Below the pieces are notes generated by a model. That model saw only the letters and a program-made list of their open reading frames with translations, ran no database searches and was not told the origin of the DNA. From contig NZ_JBNYXQ010000008.1 in the NCBI RefSeq assembly GCF_051380735.1, positions 182,088 to 246,087 of the forward strand: DNA of 64,000 nt, in the 5' to 3' direction. Source of the DNA: Janthinobacterium sp051380735 (GTDB lineage Bacteria > Pseudomonadota > Gammaproteobacteria > Burkholderiales > Burkholderiaceae_D). Shown here one piece after another: positions 51,521 to 59,835 of this stretch. The number at the start of each line of letters is the position of its first letter. Positions within the stretch are counted from its first letter, which is position 1. A program made the translations under genes and the position numbers.

Positions 51521-52108
51521 ATGATCACCGATGTTCAGGCAAACGATGTACTCGATTTCTGGTTTCTCGCTCCCGACAACCCCGGCCACGGCCAGTCGCG
51601 CCCCGAATGGTTCCGCAAGGATGACGCGTTTGACGCGCAGATCCGCGAACGCTTCGGCGCGCTGATCGACACCGCCATCGACGGTGGCCTGCGCGACTGG
51701 GCAGCAACGCCACGCGGTGCGCTGGCCCTGATCCTGGTGCTCGACCAATTTACGCGCAATGTGTACCGCGACACGCCGCGCGCGTTTGCCGGCGATCCGC
51801 AGGCGCTGGAACTGGCCATCGCGCTGGTGCAAAATGGCCAGGACCAGCAGCTGGAACCGACCTTGCGCGCGTTTGTCTACATGCCGTTCGAGCATGCGGA
51901 AGACCTGGCCATGCAGGCGCGCGCGGTGGAGCTGTTCCAGCTGCTGGCGCAGTCGCGCGAGGGCTTCGAGAGCATGCTCGATTATGCCCAGCGCCACCAG
52001 GAAGTGATCGCCCGTTTCGGCCGCTTCCCGCACCGTAACGCCATCCTCGGGCGCGACTCCACGCCGGAAGAACTCGCCTTCCTGCAGCAGCCGGGCTCGC
52101 ACTTTTAA
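51521..52108 (+). CDS. DUF924 family protein
   Basis: A 195-residue cytosolic helical protein. DVLDFWFLAPDNPGHGQSRPEWFRKDDAFDAQIRERFG, LALILVLDQFTRNVYRDTPRAFAGDPQAL, FVYMPFEHAEDLAMQ and RFGRFPHRNAILGRDSTPEELAFL are the family signatures; the fold resembles TPR-like repeats. Function unknown. ATG 51521 follows an AAGGCAA ribosome site, 14 bases after the MgtC stop. Confidence 0.87.
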   Translation: MITDVQANDVLDFWFLAPDNPGHGQSRPEWFRKDDAFDAQIRERFGALIDTAIDGGLRDWAATPRGALALILVLDQFTRNVYRDTPRAFAGDPQALELAIALVQNGQDQQLEPTLRAFVYMPFEHAEDLAMQARAVELFQLLAQSREGFESMLDYAQRHQEVIARFGRFPHRNAILGRDSTPEELAFLQQPGSHF

Positions 52109-52114
52109 CGCGGC

Positions 52115-52942
52115 ATGCATGTCACCTTGAATATCATCGGCGCCGGCCATGTGGGCCGTGTGCTGGGCCGCCTGTTCGCCGGCGTGGAAGGCGTGCAGGT
52201 GCAGGACGTGCTGACGCGCTCGATGGACTCGGCGCGCGCTGCGGTCGGTTTTATCGGCGCAGGAAGGCCGGTCGACAGCTATGCCGCCTTGCGGCGCGCC
52301 GACGTCACCATGCTGGCAGTGTCGGACGACCAGATCGTGCCGGCCTGCGCAGCGCTGGTGGCCGAGGGCGGGCAAAGCGGCGCCATCGTGTTTCATTGCA
52401 GCGGCGCGCTGGCGTCGAACCTGCTGCTGGTGGCCACACAGGCTGGCGCTTCGGTCGCCAGCGTCCATCCGATCCGCAGCTTTGCCGACCCCAGCCAGGT
52501 GGCGGCCAGCTTTGACGGCACTTATTGCGGCATCGAAGGTGATCCGCTGGCGCTGGCCTTTTTGACGCCGGCCTTGATCGCCATCGGCGCGCGCCCGGTG
52601 CCGATCGACGCTGCGGCCAAGACCGTGTATCACGCCGCCGCCGTATTCGCCAGCAATTACCTGGTGACGGTGCTCGATGCCTCGCTGCGTGCCTACCAGG
52701 CGGCCGGCATCCCGGAAGCGGTGGCGCGCGAGCTGGCCGGCCCTTTGGTGACGGAAACCGTGGCCAATGTGCTGCGCCTGGGCGCGGCGCCCGCGCTCAC
52801 CGGTCCGATTGCGCGTGGCGACATGGCCACCGTGGCGCGCCAGCAGCAGGCAGTGGCGCACTGGGACGCGGCCACCGGTGACTTGTATGCGGCGCTGGTG
52901 GCACCTACCGTGGACCTGGCCCGGCGCAAGCGCGGGCAGTAA
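52115..52942 (+). CDS. DUF2520 Rossmann-like oxidoreductase
   Basis: A 275-residue protein with an N-terminal NAD(P)-binding Rossmann fold (LNIIGAGHVGRVLGRLF, glycine motif at 9-14), FHCSGALASNLL, SVHPIRSFADP, and a C-terminal helical DUF2520 domain (KTVYHAAAVFASNYLVTVLDASLRAYQAAGI). Resembles ProC/ketopantoate reductase-like dehydrogenases; substrate unknown. It starts seven bases after the DUF924 stop. Confidence 0.85.
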   Translation: MHVTLNIIGAGHVGRVLGRLFAGVEGVQVQDVLTRSMDSARAAVGFIGAGRPVDSYAALRRADVTMLAVSDDQIVPACAALVAEGGQSGAIVFHCSGALASNLLLVATQAGASVASVHPIRSFADPSQVAASFDGTYCGIEGDPLALAFLTPALIAIGARPVPIDAAAKTVYHAAAVFASNYLVTVLDASLRAYQAAGIPEAVARELAGPLVTETVANVLRLGAAPALTGPIARGDMATVARQQQAVAHWDAATGDLYAALVAPTVDLARRKRGQ

Positions 52943-53082
52943 TGGTGTGTTGGTGCAATATTAACTGGCAGTCAGCGGCCAGATAACCACAACTTGCCAA
53001 ATAAACGTGCGGCGTTGTCGACAAAGCTGCCGATTGGAAATAACATTTGAAGCTGGGAATCAAGCGCACCGCCCCGGTCATG

Positions 53083-53099
53083 GCGCCTGCTTCAGGCGC
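53083..53099. other. Hairpin in the leader of an unknown gene
   Basis: GCGCCTG, CTT, CAGGCGC forms a compact 7-bp stem, 27 bases before the start codon of the 120-residue gene and ahead of its ribosome site AGGGAGAG. No T-tract follows. Confidence 0.4.
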
Positions 53100-53125
53100 G
53101 AGACAGCACGCGCAGGGAGAGTTCC

Positions 53126-53488
53126 ATGTTATTTTTAAAGACGACGTCCAGCAGCAAGGCGCCCGGCATTTATGAGGTCGATATCGCCGCCAAGCCGCCT
53201 GGCAAGACCTTTGGCGTATTCCTGGCCACCAATCCCGACCACGCGCCGCAAGCCTTGCTTGATCAGTTGACGGCGCTGGGGTTCGAGAATGTTTACAGTT
53301 CGTCCTATCTGCACAAGGATGGCTGCCAGGTACTGGACCTGCATTTCCAGAAAGACGGCACCGATATCTTCAAGGGCTGGAAAAGCGAGGAATGCGTGAA
53401 AAACCTGGCCGACATTACGGCCCTGTTTGCGCAACATGGCATTACCATTACGCCGCGCGTAATGACGATGGCGGAAGCCTACGCTTGA
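53126..53488 (+). CDS. Uncharacterised 120-residue cytosolic protein
   Basis: No family recognised. The sequence is mixed alpha/beta: an N-terminal strand pair with EVDIAAKPPGKTFGVFLATNPD, a helix, VYSSSYLHKDGCQVLDLHFQKDGTDIFKGWKSEECVKNLADITALFAQHGI, then ITPRVMTMAEAYA. No signal peptide or membrane segment. The fold could be ferredoxin-like. A good ribosome site (AGGGAGAG) and neighbour-like codon use support a real gene. It stands alone, 183 bp from its left neighbour and 207 bp from the outer-membrane protein gene. Confidence 0.7.
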   Translation: MLFLKTTSSSKAPGIYEVDIAAKPPGKTFGVFLATNPDHAPQALLDQLTALGFENVYSSSYLHKDGCQVLDLHFQKDGTDIFKGWKSEECVKNLADITALFAQHGITITPRVMTMAEAYA

Positions 53489-53506
53489 CGGAGGTTTTTT
53501 ATTTCT

Positions 53507-53523
53507 CTTAAGTTTCGCTTAAG
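53507..53523. promoter_or_regulatory. Candidate PmrA/QseB-type response-regulator box
   Basis: CTTAAG, TTTCG, CTTAAG: two identical hexamers spaced exactly as in the known PmrA/QseB box (YTTAAK-N5-YTTAAK). A further CTTAAT half-site lies at 53549-53554. It sits 173 bp upstream of the outer-membrane protein start in a distinctly AT-rich stretch. No PmrA/QseB homologue is in the window. Confidence 0.5.
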
Positions 53524-53695
53524 TCAGCCTAACTTTGGTCATTTCTACCTTAATTCCAGTTTGACTGCCTGGCTTACATCTCGTCACACTTCTTACGGAA
53601 TGGAGCGGGACGTGTGTTTTTCACGGTGCTATCGTGAACACATCGCATTTCGCTGAACTGCGAACCCAGGCAATTCAACTTATTTAAGAGAGAAC

Positions 53696-54277
53696 ATGAT
53701 GAAAAAGATCCTGTTTGCAATGATCGCATCCGCAACTGCCCTGTCCGCCATGAGCGCGGCCCATGCCGAAGGTCCCTATGTCGGTGTCGGCGTCACCGCC
53801 AACCGTTATGATTTCAGTGTCCCGGGCGCCACCAGCGCCGACAACCACAGCGGCGCCAAGGCCGGCGGCAAGTTTTTTGCCGGTTACGACCTGAACCAGA
53901 CCTGGGCGGTCGAAGGTGGTTATGCCGACTTCGGCAGCAAGGACTACAGCTACGTCAATGGCGCTGGCGCCGGCGGCAATGTGAAAAGCGATTCGCATGG
54001 CTACTATCTGGCCGGCAAGGCCACCATGCCCGTCAATGAAAAAGTCGGCGTGTTCGGCAAGCTCGGTGTCGCCCGCGTCGACAACAGCCTGAGCGGCTCG
54101 GGCCTGTCGACCGGCATCAACGGCGAAAACAAGACCGGCGTGTATGCCTCGCTGGGCGCCCAGTACGCTATCAACGAGAAAGTCTCGCTGACGGCGGAAG
54201 TGGAACACTTCGGCAAGAGCGCCGACCAGGGCCATAAAGCAACCGGTCTGGCTCTAGGCGCCCGCTACAACTTCTAA
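53696..54277 (+). CDS. Outer-membrane beta-barrel protein (OmpW/Opa-like porin fold)
   Basis: A 193-residue outer-membrane protein. The signal peptide ends near residue 24 (AHA then EG). The rest consists of alternating amphipathic strands separated by glycine-rich loops (PYVGVGVTANRYDF, KFFAGYDLNQTWAVEGGYADFG, VGVFGKLGVARVDN, VYASLGAQYAINEKVSLTAEVEHFG), ending in the C-terminal phenylalanine ALGARYNF typical of BamA substrates. About eight strands. ATG 53696 or 53699. Followed by a strong terminator. A possible PmrA/QseB-type box lies upstream. Confidence 0.85.
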   Translation: MMKKILFAMIASATALSAMSAAHAEGPYVGVGVTANRYDFSVPGATSADNHSGAKAGGKFFAGYDLNQTWAVEGGYADFGSKDYSYVNGAGAGGNVKSDSHGYYLAGKATMPVNEKVGVFGKLGVARVDNSLSGSGLSTGINGENKTGVYASLGAQYAINEKVSLTAEVEHFGKSADQGHKATGLALGARYNF

Positions 54278-54300
54278 GCTTTCATCTGGAATTTGCTGAA

Positions 54301-54335
54301 AAAAAAGGCAGTCACCGCGAGGTGACTGCCTTTTT
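54301..54335. terminator. Bidirectional rho-independent terminator
   Basis: A 10-bp perfect stem (GGCAGTCACC, loop GCGA, GGTGACTGCC) is flanked by A6 on the left and T5 on the right. It serves both the outer-membrane protein gene and the convergent ettA gene. Confidence 0.92.
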
Positions 54336-54354
54336 GCATCGCTAGCCGTGGAAA

Positions 54355-56025
54355 TTACACGGTCAGCGGCTTGTAGCGGATGCGTTTCGGCTTGGCGCCT
54401 TCTTCGCCCAGGCGTTTTTTCTTGTCGGCTTCATATTCCTGGTAGTTGCCGTCGAAGAATGTCACTTGCGAGTCGCCTTCGAACGCCAGGATATGCGTGG
54501 CGATACGGTCGAGGAACCAGCGATCGTGGGAAATGACCATCACGCTGCCGGCAAATTCCAGCAAGGCGTCTTCTAGCGCGCGCAGGGTTTCCACGTCCAG
54601 ATCGTTCGACGGTTCATCGAGCAGCAGGACGTTGCCGCCCATCAACAGCGTTTTCGCCAGGTGCAGACGGCCGCGTTCACCGCCCGACAGGTTGCCGACG
54701 ATTTTTTGCTGGTCGCCACCTTTGAAGTTGAAGCGGCCCAGGTAGGCGCGCGACGGCATTTCAAAGCGACCCACGGTCAGCATGTCGGCGCCGCCGCAGA
54801 CGTCCTGGAATACGGTCTTGCCGTCCGACAACGAGTCGCCGCGATTCTGGTCGACAATCGACACGCGCGCCGTCTGGCCGATGGCCACTTCGCCGCTGTC
54901 CGGCTGTTCCGTGCCGGTGATCATCTTGAACAGAGTCGATTTGCCGGCGCCGTTGGGGCCGATAATGCCGACGATGGCGCCGGCCGGTATCGTGAAGCTC
55001 AGGTTGTCGATCAGCAGGCGGTCGCCGAACGCTTTCGACACGTTCTTGAATTCGATCACTTCATTGCCCAGGCGCTCGGCCACGGGAATGAAGATCTCCT
55101 GGGTTTCATTGCGCTTCTGGTATTCGTGCTCGGACAGCTCGTTGAAACGGGCCAGGCGGGCTTTCGACTTGGCCTGGCGCGCTTTCGGATTCTGGCGCGA
55201 CCATTCCAGCTCTTTCTGCAGCGCTTTCTGGCGCGCCGACTCGGTCGCCTCTTCCTGCTTCAGACGGGCTTGCTTCTGTTCCAGCCAGGTCGAGTAATTA
55301 CCCTTCCATGGAATGCCGCTGCCGCGGTCCAGCTCCAGGATCCATTCGGCTGCGTTGTCGAGGAAGTAGCGATCGTGGGTAATTGCCACCACGGTGCCCG
55401 GGAAGCGCAGCAGGAATTGTTCCAGCCAGTCGACCGATTCCGCATCCAGGTGATTGGTCGGCTCGTCAAGCAGCAGCATGTCCGGTTTCGACAGCAGCAG
55501 CTTGCACAGCGCCACGCGGCGCTTTTCACCGCCGGACAAGACACCGATCTTGGCATCCCATGGCGGCAGGCGCAGCGCATCGGCGGCCATTTCCAGTTGC
55601 AAATTCAGGTTGCCACCGTCGGAAGTCGAGATAATCGCTTCCAGGCGCGCCTGTTCATTGGCCAAAGCGTCGAAATCGGCGTCTTCCTCGGCGTAGGCGG
55701 CGTACACTGCTTCGAGCTTGGCTTGTGCTTCGAACACTTCGCCCAGGCCGGACTCGACTTCCTGGCGCACGGTTTTTTCCGGATCGAGCTGTGGTTCCTG
55801 CGGCAGGTAGCCGATGTTCAGTCCCGGCATTGGCACGGCTTCGCCCTGGATATCGGTATCGATGCCGGCCATGATTTTCAGCAGGGTCGACTTACCGGAA
55901 CCGTTCAGGCCCAGCACGCCGATCTTGGCGCCTGGGAAAAACGACAGGGAAATATCTTTCAGGATCTGGCGCTTGGGCGGGACGATCTTGCCCACGCGAT
56001 TCATGGTGTAGACGTAATTAGCCAT
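54355..56025 (-). CDS. ettA: Energy-dependent translational throttle protein (ABC-F ATPase)
   Basis: Ribosome-associated ABC-F ATPase of 556 residues gating the first peptide bond according to energy state. It has two ABC domains: Walker A GLNGSGKST with LSGGEKRRVALCKLLL and LLLDEPTNHLDAESV, then GPNGAGKST with LSGGERGRLHLAKTLL and LLLDEPSNDLDVETL. They are joined by a linker with the arm region and a basic segment (NPKARQAKSKARLARFNEL). Both catalytic glutamates (DEP) are present. The start MANYVYTMNRVGKIVPPKR is typical of EttA. The gene ends at a shared terminator. Confidence 0.95.
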   Translation of the reverse strand: MANYVYTMNRVGKIVPPKRQILKDISLSFFPGAKIGVLGLNGSGKSTLLKIMAGIDTDIQGEAVPMPGLNIGYLPQEPQLDPEKTVRQEVESGLGEVFEAQAKLEAVYAAYAEEDADFDALANEQARLEAIISTSDGGNLNLQLEMAADALRLPPWDAKIGVLSGGEKRRVALCKLLLSKPDMLLLDEPTNHLDAESVDWLEQFLLRFPGTVVAITHDRYFLDNAAEWILELDRGSGIPWKGNYSTWLEQKQARLKQEEATESARQKALQKELEWSRQNPKARQAKSKARLARFNELSEHEYQKRNETQEIFIPVAERLGNEVIEFKNVSKAFGDRLLIDNLSFTIPAGAIVGIIGPNGAGKSTLFKMITGTEQPDSGEVAIGQTARVSIVDQNRGDSLSDGKTVFQDVCGGADMLTVGRFEMPSRAYLGRFNFKGGDQQKIVGNLSGGERGRLHLAKTLLMGGNVLLLDEPSNDLDVETLRALEDALLEFAGSVMVISHDRWFLDRIATHILAFEGDSQVTFFDGNYQEYEADKKKRLGEEGAKPKRIRYKPLTV

Positions 56026-56124
56026 TGGAAATCTCGGGTGTTATACAAAGACGAACAGGATACGGTAAACGCCCGCTTCCGGCCAGCGTTGTGCGTGCCT
56101 TGTGCTTGCCTTGTGCGTGTCCAG

Positions 56125-57009
56125 TCAGGCCGCCAGGCGGGCCCGGCGCGACATCCACAGCCCTTCGCAGGCATACAGCGCCAGCGCGACCCAGATCACC
56201 ATGAAGCCCAGCATGCGTTGCTGCGTAAACGATTCATGGAAGACCCACACGCCGATCAGCAACTGGCCGGTGGGCGCGATATATTGCAGCAGGCCCAGCA
56301 CGGCCAGCGGCAGCCGCCGCGCGCCGGCGGCAAACATCAGCAGCGGAATCGCCGTGATCGGGCCGGAGGCCAGCAGCAGCGCGCGCGTGGCGTTCGATTC
56401 CGTATTGACGAAGCCGCTCTGGCCATGCCAGGTCAGCCACAGCATATAGGCCAGCGCCAGCGGGAACAGGATCATGGTTTCGAACGACAGGCCTTCCAGC
56501 GCACCGAGCGCGGCCGTCTTGCGCAGCAGGCCGTAGCCGCCGAAGGTGGCGGCCAGCAGCAGGGCGATCCACGGCACTTGTCCGGTCTGCCAGGTCAGCC
56601 AGGCCACGCCGCACGCAGCCAGCGCGATGGCCAGCCACTGCGCGCGGCGCAGGCGTTCGTGCAGCAGCAGAAAGCCCAGCATTACATTGATCAGCGGCGT
56701 AATGAAATAGCCGAGGCTGGCATCGACCACATGTCCGTTGTTGACGGCCCAGATATAGATGAACCAGTTGGCCGACAACAGGAATGCGCTGGCAACGAAG
56801 CCGGCCACCACCTTCGGCTGGCTTTTCAGGCTGCGCAGCCAGCCCCACTGGCGGCGGAACGTGAGCACGATGCCAAGAAACAACAGCGACCAGACCATGC
56901 GGTGGGCGAGGATTTCCTGCGGTGCGACTTCTTCCAGGGCATGGAAGTACAGTGGAAACAGGCCCCAGCACAAAAAAGCGAGCGAGGCGTACAGCATGCC
57001 TGGATTCAT
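56125..57009 (-). CDS. rarD: EamA-family permease RarD
   Basis: Inner-membrane transporter-like protein of 294 residues with ten hydrophobic helices in two EamA halves. It opens with MLYASLAFLCWGLFPLYFHALEEVAPQEILAHRMVWSLLFL, the RarD signature, and contains SANWFIYIWAVNNGHVVDASLGYFITPLINVMLGFLLLHERL and LQYIAPTGQLLIGVWVFHE. RarD proteins are presumed drug or metabolite exporters; substrate is not known. ATG 57007-57009 is chosen because upstream residues are unlike the family. Divergent from kup. Confidence 0.9.
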   Translation of the reverse strand: MNPGMLYASLAFLCWGLFPLYFHALEEVAPQEILAHRMVWSLLFLGIVLTFRRQWGWLRSLKSQPKVVAGFVASAFLLSANWFIYIWAVNNGHVVDASLGYFITPLINVMLGFLLLHERLRRAQWLAIALAACGVAWLTWQTGQVPWIALLLAATFGGYGLLRKTAALGALEGLSFETMILFPLALAYMLWLTWHGQSGFVNTESNATRALLLASGPITAIPLLMFAAGARRLPLAVLGLLQYIAPTGQLLIGVWVFHESFTQQRMLGFMVIWVALALYACEGLWMSRRARLAA

Positions 57010-57189
57010 GATCGGCTTCACAAAGAGAGTAGACAGTCTGTCATTATCGCTGAAATCAATACTGCCTGCCGGACGCTCCCGGGGCAGCGTAGAATGGCAA
57101 CAAATCGAAGACCGCGACGCCGCGCACAGGGGCGCCGCAGCCAACAATAAACGACCTTGGGGCAGCTGCCGAACCATGCAAAAATACTC

Positions 57190-57218
57190 TTGCTATTTGC
57201 TAATACCTATCATATTGT
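57190..57218 (+). promoter_or_regulatory. Candidate sigma-70 promoter of kup
   Basis: TTGCTA (57190-57195), 17-base spacer, TATTGT (57213-57218) in an AT-rich stretch. A transcript would start near 57225, which leaves TTG 57250 as the first suitable in-frame start codon of kup. Confidence 0.45.
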
Positions 57219-57249
57219 GCGATGCAACAAAACAAAAACAGGTGCAATC

Positions 57250-59133
57250 TTGACGTCGGAACATAAAAAAAGCGGCCTGGCCGGCATGACGCTGGCGGCC
57301 GTTGGCATCGTCTACGGCGATATCGGCACCAGCCCGCTGTACACCCTGAAAACCGTGTTTGACCCGGCTCATGGCCTGGCGCTGACGCATCACAATCTGC
57401 TGGGCATCGTCTCGCTGATCTTCTGGGGCCTGACCCTGATCGTCTCGCTCAAGTACGTGACGCTGGTGCTGCGCGCCGACAACCGCGGCGAGGGCGGCAT
57501 CATGGCCCTGATGGCACTGGTGCTGTCGTCCGTCAGCAAGCTGTCGCGCTGGCATTTCCCGCTGATGGTGATCGGCGTGTTCGGCGCCACCTTGTTTTAT
57601 GGCGACAGTGTCATCACGCCGGCCATTTCCGTGCTGTCGGCGATCGAAGGCCTGGAAGTGGCCACGCCGGCCTTCAGTCCGTATGTGGTGCCGCTGACGA
57701 TCGTGGTGCTCGTTGCCCTGTATTCCGTGCAATCGCACGGTACGGCCGGCATCGGCCGCTATTTCGCGCCCATCATGGTGCTGTGGTTTGCTGCGCTGGC
57801 GGTCATGGGCGTGCTCAACATCATCAAGTCGCCGCAGGTGCTGGCGGCGCTGAACCCCATCCATGCGGTCACGTTTTTGATGAACAACGGCTTTGTCGCA
57901 TTTGTCGCGCTGGGCGCGGTGGTGCTGGCACTGACGGGCGCCGAGGCGCTGTATGCCGACATGGGCCACTTCGGCAAGAAGCCGATTCGCCTGGCCTGGT
58001 TCCTGATCGCCTTCCCGGCGCTGGCGTTGAACTATCTGGGCCAGGGTGGCCTGCTGCTGGCGCATCCGGAAGCGGTGTCGAATCCGTTTTACCAGCAGCT
58101 GGGCTCCTGGAGCGTCTACCCGCTGGTGATATTGTCGACCATGGCCACCGTGATTGCCTCGCAGGCGACCATTTCCGGCACCTTCTCGATGACCAAGCAG
58201 GCCATCGCGCTGGGCTTCCTGCCGCGCATGCGCGTGCGCCATACGTCGGAAAGCGAAATCGGCCAGATCTACATTCCGGCTGTAAACTGGCTGCAGCTGT
58301 GCGTGGTGCTGCTGGCCGTGGTCGGTTTCGGTTCCTCGGAAAACCTGGCTGCCGCCTACGGCATTGCGGTGACGGCCACCATGCTGTGCACCACCATATT
58401 GACGTTCTTCGTGATCCGCTACCGCTGGAAGATGAACCTGCTGCTGTGCTGGGCCGCCACCGGCTTTTTCCTGGTGATCGACGTCAGCCTGGTGTCGGCC
58501 AGCGCGCTGAAACTGTTCCATGGCGGCTGGTTCCCGCTGCTGCTGGGCTCCATCCTGTTCATCGTCATGCTGACCTGGAAGCGCGGCCGCCAGCTGGTGT
58601 TCGACAACCTGGAAAGGCATGCGATTCCGCTCAATGATTTCCTCGCTTCGCTGTTTATCGCACCACCGCTGCGGGTGCCGGGCACGGCGATCTTCCTGCG
58701 CGGCGAAAGCGATGGCGTGCCGCATGCGCTGCTGCATAACCTGCTGCACAACAAGGTGCTGCACGAACGCGTGATTTTCCTCACCGTCTTCATGCATGAG
58801 GAACCATGGGTGCCACGCAGCGAGCAGGTCAATGTACTCGACCTGGGCCACCAGTGCTATCAGGTCAATGTGCATTACGGCTTCAAGGACGAGCCGGACA
58901 TTCCCGCTGCACTGGCGCTGGCGCAAGGGGAGGCTGGCGACTTCACCTTTGAAATGATGGAAACCTCGTTCTTTATCGCCCGCCAGACCATTATCTCGAC
59001 GCCGGGCTCCGGCATGATGCCGTGGCGCGAGCACCTGTTTGTCACCATGTCGCGCAATGCGCGCACGGCGGCCGACTACTACCAGATCCCCAGCAACCGG
59101 GTGATCGAACTGGGTACGCAGGTAGAAATCTGA
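57250..59133 (+). CDS. kup: Low-affinity potassium transporter Kup
   Basis: Potassium-proton symporter of 627 residues at the inner membrane. The first helix has LAAVGIVYGDIGTSPLYTLKTVF, followed by DNRGEGGIMALMAL, VFGATLFYGDSVITPAISVLSAIEGLEV, TGAEALYADMGHFGKKPIR and eight or so further helices, then a cytosolic tail of about 170 residues. No ATG lies in frame before the first helix. TTG 57250 has AGGTG five bases upstream and gives MTSEHKKSGLAGMT, the normal Kup length, so it is taken as start. Confidence 0.92.
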   Translation: MTSEHKKSGLAGMTLAAVGIVYGDIGTSPLYTLKTVFDPAHGLALTHHNLLGIVSLIFWGLTLIVSLKYVTLVLRADNRGEGGIMALMALVLSSVSKLSRWHFPLMVIGVFGATLFYGDSVITPAISVLSAIEGLEVATPAFSPYVVPLTIVVLVALYSVQSHGTAGIGRYFAPIMVLWFAALAVMGVLNIIKSPQVLAALNPIHAVTFLMNNGFVAFVALGAVVLALTGAEALYADMGHFGKKPIRLAWFLIAFPALALNYLGQGGLLLAHPEAVSNPFYQQLGSWSVYPLVILSTMATVIASQATISGTFSMTKQAIALGFLPRMRVRHTSESEIGQIYIPAVNWLQLCVVLLAVVGFGSSENLAAAYGIAVTATMLCTTILTFFVIRYRWKMNLLLCWAATGFFLVIDVSLVSASALKLFHGGWFPLLLGSILFIVMLTWKRGRQLVFDNLERHAIPLNDFLASLFIAPPLRVPGTAIFLRGESDGVPHALLHNLLHNKVLHERVIFLTVFMHEEPWVPRSEQVNVLDLGHQCYQVNVHYGFKDEPDIPAALALAQGEAGDFTFEMMETSFFIARQTIISTPGSGMMPWREHLFVTMSRNARTAADYYQIPSNRVIELGTQVEI

Positions 59134-59297
59134 GGTAGCTGGCCGATGCGTTGGTCCTGCCAGTGTTGCAGGAACCACGCATTTGCCGGCCTGCTTACGT
59201 CTGCTTACAAGTTGCCCTGGTTACTCCTGTTAAACTGCAGCCCGCACGGTCCGCATCGTACGGGCTTCAGTCACACTCCAATATGTAAAGGGAAACC

Positions 59298-59759
59298 ATG
59301 AAATCGGTATTTCAGTTGATCGCCTCTGTCGCTTGTGCTTTTGCCCTGACCGCTTGCGGCAGCGCCGCCAACGAAAAAAAGGACGTCGTCATCGATCCGG
59401 CCACGCAGGTGAAGGAATTGATCGTTACCGACCTGACGGTGGGCACGGGTGTGGCGGCCGCTTCCGGAGATAGATTGATCGTTACCTACACGGGCTGGCT
59501 GTACAACTCGGGCAAGCCGGACAACAAGGGCACCCAGTTCGACGCCACCAAGCCTGGCGTTGGCTTTGATGTCGTGCTGGGCAAGGGCCGCGTCATTCCG
59601 GGCTGGGACCAGGGCCTGGTCGGCATGAAGGTGGGTGGCACGCGCCGCCTGACGATTCCGTCGGACCTCGGCTATGGCCCGAACGGCAGCCTGCCAACCA
59701 TTCCTGCGTATGCCGGCCTGGTATTTGACATCAACCTGGTCAGCGTCACCAAGCCCTGA
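59298..59759 (+). CDS. FKBP-type peptidyl-prolyl isomerase, lipoprotein
   Basis: A 153-residue periplasmic lipoprotein. The signal peptide ends with the lipobox LTAC, making C20 the lipidated residue. The FKBP domain follows with VTYTGWLYN, GTQFDATKPGVGFDVVLGKGRVIPGWDQGLVGMKVGGTRRLTIPSDLGYG and AGLVFDINLVSV, holding the usual active-site aromatic and acidic residues (Y, F, D, W, V, I, Y, F). It should catalyse proline isomerisation during envelope protein folding. AAGGGAAACC precedes the ATG. Confidence 0.9.
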   Translation: MKSVFQLIASVACAFALTACGSAANEKKDVVIDPATQVKELIVTDLTVGTGVAAASGDRLIVTYTGWLYNSGKPDNKGTQFDATKPGVGFDVVLGKGRVIPGWDQGLVGMKVGGTRRLTIPSDLGYGPNGSLPTIPAYAGLVFDINLVSVTKP

Positions 59760-59766
59760 TGTAGCG

Positions 59767-59831
59767 CCTGCAGGGCAAGTAAAACGGGCGGCCTGCGGGC
59801 CGCCCGTTTTGCGTTTTGCTTGCCCTGCAGG
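59767..59831. terminator. Terminator nested inside an outer inverted repeat
   Basis: The inner hairpin is AAAA-CGGGCGGCC-TGCG-GGCCGCCCG-TTTT (59781-59810), a bidirectional terminator for the FKBP gene and the convergent PP-loop gene. It is bracketed by CCTGCAGGGCAAG (59767-59779) and its exact complement CTTGCCCTGCAGG (59819-59831), so a much longer stem is possible. Confidence 0.85.
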
Positions 59832-59835
59832 TGCT

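Noticed and set aside
54661..57150. 829-codon open frame on the plus strand
   Set aside because: Opposite ettA and rarD, spans their intergenic gap, with no protein-like composition.
57193..59178. 661-codon open frame on the minus strand
   Set aside because: Antisense shadow of kup; extremely His/Gln/Arg-rich.
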